Below are positions 60,637 to 64,000 of a stretch of DNA of 64,000 nucleotides, in pieces; the stretch's first letter is position 1, and each line of letters opens with the position of its first letter. This DNA is from GCA-2683135 sp964507445. GTDB taxonomy: Bacteria > Planctomycetota > GCA-002687715. The translations under genes were made by a program, and so were the position numbers. The DNA is taken from the NCBI GenBank assembly GCA_964507445.1, contig CAZDQF010000015.1, positions 1 through 64,000 of the forward strand. Direction: 5' to 3'. The notes beneath the pieces were generated by a model. It saw nothing but the letters and a program-made list of their open reading frames with translations. It was not told where the DNA came from and searched no databases.

Positions 60637-61479
60637 ATGCCACCCCCAGCTTCCACCGTCGTCGCCGACGCGTCCGTCGGCCAGGACGAGACGCGGCTCA
60701 GCGCCGATTGGGTCCGCGCCGTGGACGGCTTCTCCCGCGCGCTCACGGAGAGTGGCTATAGCCCCTACACGCTGCGGGACTACCGCACGGACGTGGCGCG
60801 GCTCGCCCTGTGCGTGAACGTGGAGCCGTCGGAGTTGTCCGAGGAGCACCTGGGACAGATGGACGGGTGCCTGGTCACGGAGGGGATCTCCGAGCAGGGG
60901 CGTCGCCGTCGGATCTCCGCTTACCGGAAGTTCATGGAGTGGCGCGATGAGCGCCTGGTCAGGGATCCGGTGGCGCCTGAGATCTACCGCCTGTGCGAGG
61001 CCGAGGACTGGGCGGATCGGGTGGTGGTGGGGTTCCTGTACCTGACCGGCCTGCGTCTGGTGGAGATCGCAGGCCTGGAGGGCCGGGATGTGCGACGGCG
61101 CAAGGGTCTGGTGACGACCCGGCGCGGCGCCCGCCACGTCCCGTTGCACCCGGAGCTGATTGAGCTGGTCAACGAGCTTCGGGTCTCGGGGGTGCTGGCT
61201 CCGTACGCTCCGTTGATCCCCGGACCGAGGGGGTTTCCGGTGACCGCACGGACGCTGCACAGCCGGTTCCACCGGTTGATGAAGCGCATCGGCCACGACC
61301 GCGTGAAGCCCGGAGACCTGCGTCGCGACGGAGCCCACGGGCTGGCCCGGATGCACACGCCGGAGGGGCTGCTGAAGGCGTTCCTGTGCAAGGACCGTGG
61401 CCGGATCACCGCGCCCCGGAAGGGACGGTTCGTGGACCTGGAGTGCCTGCGCGACCGGATCGCGCGGCTGCCTCTCTGA
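60637..61479 (+). CDS. Tyrosine-recombinase fold without catalytic Tyr
   Basis: A 280-residue protein, GAGGAGG before the ATG. N-terminal SAM-like core-binding domain (SPYTLRDYRTDVARLALC). Catalytic domain: first Arg present (YLTGLRLVEIAGL, R140); second box DLRRDGAHGLAR keeps Arg229 but the His at 226 is Gly; the LGH box is CKD; the nucleophile region ITAPRKGRFVDL has Phe265 where Tyr is expected. So the DNA-binding fold is kept but cleavage should be lost. The stop overlaps the next start (TGATG). Confidence 0.88.
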   Translation: MPPPASTVVADASVGQDETRLSADWVRAVDGFSRALTESGYSPYTLRDYRTDVARLALCVNVEPSELSEEHLGQMDGCLVTEGISEQGRRRRISAYRKFMEWRDERLVRDPVAPEIYRLCEAEDWADRVVVGFLYLTGLRLVEIAGLEGRDVRRRKGLVTTRRGARHVPLHPELIELVNELRVSGVLAPYAPLIPGPRGFPVTARTLHSRFHRLMKRIGHDRVKPGDLRRDGAHGLARMHTPEGLLKAFLCKDRGRITAPRKGRFVDLECLRDRIARLPL

Positions 61480-62201
61480 TGGCGCGTTCGAGGACGGACG
61501 TGCGCTCGTGGTGGCGGGGACCCACGGGGTTGCTGCTGCTCCCCTGCGGCGTCATGGTCGTCGCCTGTGGTTGGTGGCTGATGGCGCCCTCGGGGGAGGG
61601 CGTGGCGCCTTCGGCGGACCCGTCGCGGGACCGTCCGCTGCTCCCACGTCCCGCGTCCGCATCCCCGGCGGAATCCCCGGCGGAATCCCCGGAACCCCCC
61701 GAGCCCGATGCGTCGGCGCTACAGGCGGCGAGCGCTCTCCACGGAGAGACCCGCGCCGACAGCCAGCCTCAGATCCCGGATCGGTTTCTCCATGTCCTCG
61801 CTGCGTTCCTCTCTCATGAACTCTCGGTTGATGAGATCGCCAGCCGGGTCCGGTTTGCCGACGGGGAGGCGCGACTGAGGCGGCTGTGGGATGACCTGGA
61901 CCGGCGGTTGAGGGCGCTCCGCCTGCGGCGCCTGGAGGTGGCGGAGCCCATCCTGGACGACCTGATCCATCGTGGTCTGGCCCTTCCGTACCGGCGCGAG
62001 GACGAGTTCCTGGAGCTGCCCGGTGTCATGACCTTCAGGCGAGGCCGGGTGGCGGGGTCCCACCGCGAGGAGTACCTCGTGCGCATCCAAGACGGCTCCT
62101 ATCCAGCGCTGGACCGGGCGTCCCACGCGCTGGAGGAGGCCAGGCGGGATGCGACGGATCGCATCCTGCGATTCCTCCGTTCCTGCAACCACGGGAGGTG
62201 A
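61479..62201 (+). CDS. Membrane protein coupled to the inactive recombinase
   Basis: A 240-residue protein starting in the stop of the recombinase gene (TGATG). One N-terminal TM (TGLLLLPCGVMVVACGWWLM), Pro/Ser/Glu linker encoded by a 12-base tandem repeat at 61661-61684 (SPAESPAESPEPPEP), then helical domain (RFADGEARLRRLWDDLDRR, ALRLRRLEVAEPILDDL) ending in Arg-rich text. No family recognised. Confidence 0.75.
   Translation: MARSRTDVRSWWRGPTGLLLLPCGVMVVACGWWLMAPSGEGVAPSADPSRDRPLLPRPASASPAESPAESPEPPEPDASALQAASALHGETRADSQPQIPDRFLHVLAAFLSHELSVDEIASRVRFADGEARLRRLWDDLDRRLRALRLRRLEVAEPILDDLIHRGLALPYRREDEFLELPGVMTFRRGRVAGSHREEYLVRIQDGSYPALDRASHALEEARRDATDRILRFLRSCNHGR
61661..61684 (+). repeat. 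12-base tandem repeat in the linker
   Basis: ATCCCCGGCGGA appears twice in a row, followed by a partial third copy. It encodes the SPAE repeats of the linker. Confidence 0.7.
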
Positions 62202-62207
62202 CTGGGA

Positions 62208-62657
62208 ATGTTCGTGATCAACAGGTGGATGGCCGCGGTGTTCTTCAGCGTCCTTCTCGTCCCCGTGGCCAGCGCGCAGGTGACACGGTGCCGTGGTTGC
62301 GTAAGAGAGGTGTCCGTCCCCTCGTTGCCGTGGGGCTACTCCTACACCTACACCGTGGCGTGGGGCGCCGGCGGCCAGGACGGAGCGTGCCACTGGTACC
62401 CGAACCCGGGAGTGTGCCACCCGTCACCCATCTGCAGCGGCGACTACCTCCTCAAGGTGACCAACACGGGGCTCACCCTGTACCAGAGACAACCCCAGGA
62501 CGTACGGAACGTGATCGTCCGCACCGGGGACACCATCGTGGTCCAGGGTTACTCCATCTGCTGCGCGGACTCCGGGCACGCCTCCGTGCTGGCGGGCACG
62601 TCCTCTTACTACTACTCCTTCGTGGCGGGGTGCAGCAGCTGTCGCAGGAGTCGTTGA
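62208..62657 (+). CDS. Small Cys-rich secreted protein
   Basis: A 149-residue exported protein, GGGAGG about 10 bases before the ATG, signal MAAVFFSVLLVPVASAQ. Mature part has nine Cys (RCRGCVREV, GACHWYP, GVCHPSPICSGDY, YSICCADSG, GCSSCRRSR), many Tyr and a domain of about 120 residues that may fold through disulfides. No family recognised. It follows the membrane protein by 6 bases. Confidence 0.75.
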   Translation: MFVINRWMAAVFFSVLLVPVASAQVTRCRGCVREVSVPSLPWGYSYTYTVAWGAGGQDGACHWYPNPGVCHPSPICSGDYLLKVTNTGLTLYQRQPQDVRNVIVRTGDTIVVQGYSICCADSGHASVLAGTSSYYYSFVAGCSSCRRSR

Positions 62658-63022
62658 CGGGAGGGGGGTGCGGGCAACGTGCGTCGCCCGTCGTGGGTCG
62701 TGAACAGGGAGCTTGAAGATCGATCCCGAGAATTACCTTTCCAAGAGCACGGCTTTGGGCCTACAATGAAATTGTTCACCTCGCGGTGAGCACTTCATCC
62801 CCACCCCCGTTTCCCCCCACCCCCTTCACCAAGAACGCCCCCACCCCCGACCTCTGTCTTCTTGTTTGCGTCGAGCGGTCTGTTTCCAGCCTGACACCCA
62901 AACAAGCTCTCAAGTCTATTTTTTCCCGCCTCTCTCGCGCATCGCACCACTTCCGCTTCGCGAGTCGGTTGGCAAGCGTCGATCTGTTTCGCCCTACCGA
63001 TTCTCTGCACCGGAATTGTCAA
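62658..63022 (+). promoter_or_regulatory. Intergenic: possible promoter, C-rich tract
   Basis: A 365-base gap. A sigma-70-like site is possible: TTTCCA (62738-62743), 18 bases, TACAAT (62762-62767). After it, 62799-62848 is C-rich and G-poor (CCCC-A-CCCCC, CCCCCC-A-CCCCC, CCCCC-A-CCCCC), a candidate Rho loading (rut) site and on the other strand a possible G-quadruplex. No coding frame is convincing. Confidence 0.4.
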
Positions 63023-63910
63023 ATGAGAAGTTGCGCCGTTCTCCTCGCGATGGCCGTCTCCGTCGCTGCCCAAATCACCGCACCCTTCCACGAGCCGTTC
63101 GATGCGGCGGGTTGGGATACGAATTCGTGGACCGTCACCTCCGGTGGTGGCTACATCGTCTTGACCGGCCCACCTTCGGACAAGTGGCTGGCCATGATGG
63201 GTGGCAACCCGTCTAACTGGACCACGCCGCGTGTCGATGTGGTCGTGGACCTCGGAAGTGTCGAGGGTATGGTCGCTCGCTTCCATGCTGGTTTCCAAGA
63301 CCCGGGTACCTACCCAGGAGCCTACGGACGATTCACCATCAGCAGCGCCGGCGGGGTCATCCTGCACCAGACCGACATGGTGCCCACGTGGCCGACTCAG
63401 GTCATGCACGAGTACGTGTACGACACGACCCCGTTCTTCAACGGACCCGGTACGGTGGTGGTGTTCACGTGGGAGCTGCATTCACATAGCTCCGCCGCAT
63501 ACAGCAGCGTGTGGCTCGATGACCTGATCCTCGAAGAGCCGCCGTCGTTCAGCTACTCCCTGTCTCAGGGGCCGCTGGGTGACGGGATCGTGAGGTTGAC
63601 CGCCGGGGAGCCCAACGCTCCGTACTTCATCCTCCATTCAGACAACGCGTTGAACGCAGCGTTGGGCGGCAACGGGTGGTTCTTCGGGCTCCACCTGGAC
63701 ATGGATGATCTGATGAACCAGCTTCTGATCGCGTCGTTGGGTAACCCCCTCTTCGGAGGAACGCTCGACTCGAACGGTCAATTCACCATGACCGTGCCTG
63801 GAGGAGGGCTGGGGTTCCTGGCCGGCCAGACGTGGTGGGGTGTCGGTGTCCAGCAGACCGCTAATGGTCTGTTCCAGGGCTCCAACGTCGCCTCCATCAC
63901 ATTCCAATAA
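63023..63910 (+). CDS. Secreted beta-sandwich protein
   Basis: A 295-residue exported protein; ATG at 63023 begins signal MRSCAVLLAMAVSVAAQ. Residues about 20-165 resemble a concanavalin/MAM-like module (WTVTSGGGYIVLTGPPSDKW, FTISSAGGVILHQTD, SSVWLDDLIL). The C-terminus (GTLDSNGQFTMTVPGGGLG, WWGVGVQQTANGLFQGSNV) carries the D-x-x-G ... V-P tail seen at 57457. No sorting signal. Confidence 0.82.
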   Translation: MRSCAVLLAMAVSVAAQITAPFHEPFDAAGWDTNSWTVTSGGGYIVLTGPPSDKWLAMMGGNPSNWTTPRVDVVVDLGSVEGMVARFHAGFQDPGTYPGAYGRFTISSAGGVILHQTDMVPTWPTQVMHEYVYDTTPFFNGPGTVVVFTWELHSHSSAAYSSVWLDDLILEEPPSFSYSLSQGPLGDGIVRLTAGEPNAPYFILHSDNALNAALGGNGWFFGLHLDMDDLMNQLLIASLGNPLFGGTLDSNGQFTMTVPGGGLGFLAGQTWWGVGVQQTANGLFQGSNVASITFQ

Positions 63911-64000
63911 TCAACTTGCCTACCTTCGGTGGCGACCGTCCTCCTTCCTTTCTGGTCCGCAGCGATGAGAAGGAGCACATCGCTGGGGCCGCTTGCCAGA
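63911..64000. other. Window end, no gene seen
   Basis: The last 90 bases hold nothing that I can identify. Confidence 0.4.

Noticed and set aside
1..64000. tRNA, rRNA, CRISPR arrays, insertion sequences, att sites
   Set aside because: None recognised by eye; the single recombinase-like gene lacks its catalytic Tyr and no flanking repeats were seen.

Overview
The window is GC-rich chromosomal DNA (roughly two thirds G+C) with tightly packed genes and many 1-4 base stop/start overlaps. The gene content points to a flagellated member of the Planctomycetes. It holds five Ser/Thr protein kinases with C-terminal TPR or HEAT extensions or N-terminal FHA, an ECF sigma factor coupled to a kinase, several secreted beta-rich proteins, and a small C-x-x-C protein whose pattern I recall from planctomycete genomes. 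No rRNA, tRNA, CRISPR array or insertion sequence was recognised. The assignment rests on family content only.

Positions 1-20974 are mainly flagellar. They carry the N-terminus of a Pro-rich protein (possibly FliK), a FlgM-like anti-sigma factor, two tandem short flagellins, a FliA sigma-28 sub-operon (small membrane protein, FliA, C-x-C protein, two lipoproteins), the export-gate operon fliO-fliP-fliQ-fliR-flhB-flhA (minus strand), and fliM-fliN. A CheC/FliY-like protein fused to a degenerate receiver domain sits beside them. Four sigma-28-like promoters (GCCGAT-type -10) stand before flagellin 1, flagellin 2, fliM and a GspG-tail protein. FliA, the FlgM-like protein and these promoters could form one regulatory loop. 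A LamG/squalene-cyclase-like/discoidin secreted protein and a kinase-TPR protein interrupt the flagellar genes.

Positions 20975-38744 are mixed housekeeping and surface genes: M28 peptidase, DUF836 glutaredoxin-like protein back to back with UbiE/MenG methyltransferase, SpeE-like protein, secreted proteins, glycosyltransferase, metallophosphoesterase, a PP2C phosphatase near a small kinase, RimP overlapping a site-2-protease homologue, and a Dus family tRNA-dihydrouridine synthase. A structured RNA element enclosed by two intrinsic terminators lies directly before gamma-glutamyltranspeptidase.

Positions 38781-44156 form a signalling block in two translationally coupled pairs: SGNH lipoprotein with FHA/Zn-ribbon kinase, and ECF sigma factor with kinase-TPR receptor. 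Positions 44202-64000 hold secreted proteins (one NIDO-like), a MOP flippase, a small-multidrug-export family protein, a TPR protein, a B12/radical-SAM enzyme, a kinase-HEAT protein, a VanX-Nudix fusion, a CPBP-type membrane protein, a zincin-cyclophilin fusion, and a tyrosine-recombinase fold without its catalytic tyrosine, coupled to a membrane protein.

The most unusual items are the RNA leader before ggt, the VanX-Nudix fusion, the zincin-cyclophilin fusion, the inactivated recombinase, the CheC/pseudo-receiver fusion, and the poly-C/poly-G hairpin between the flagellins.
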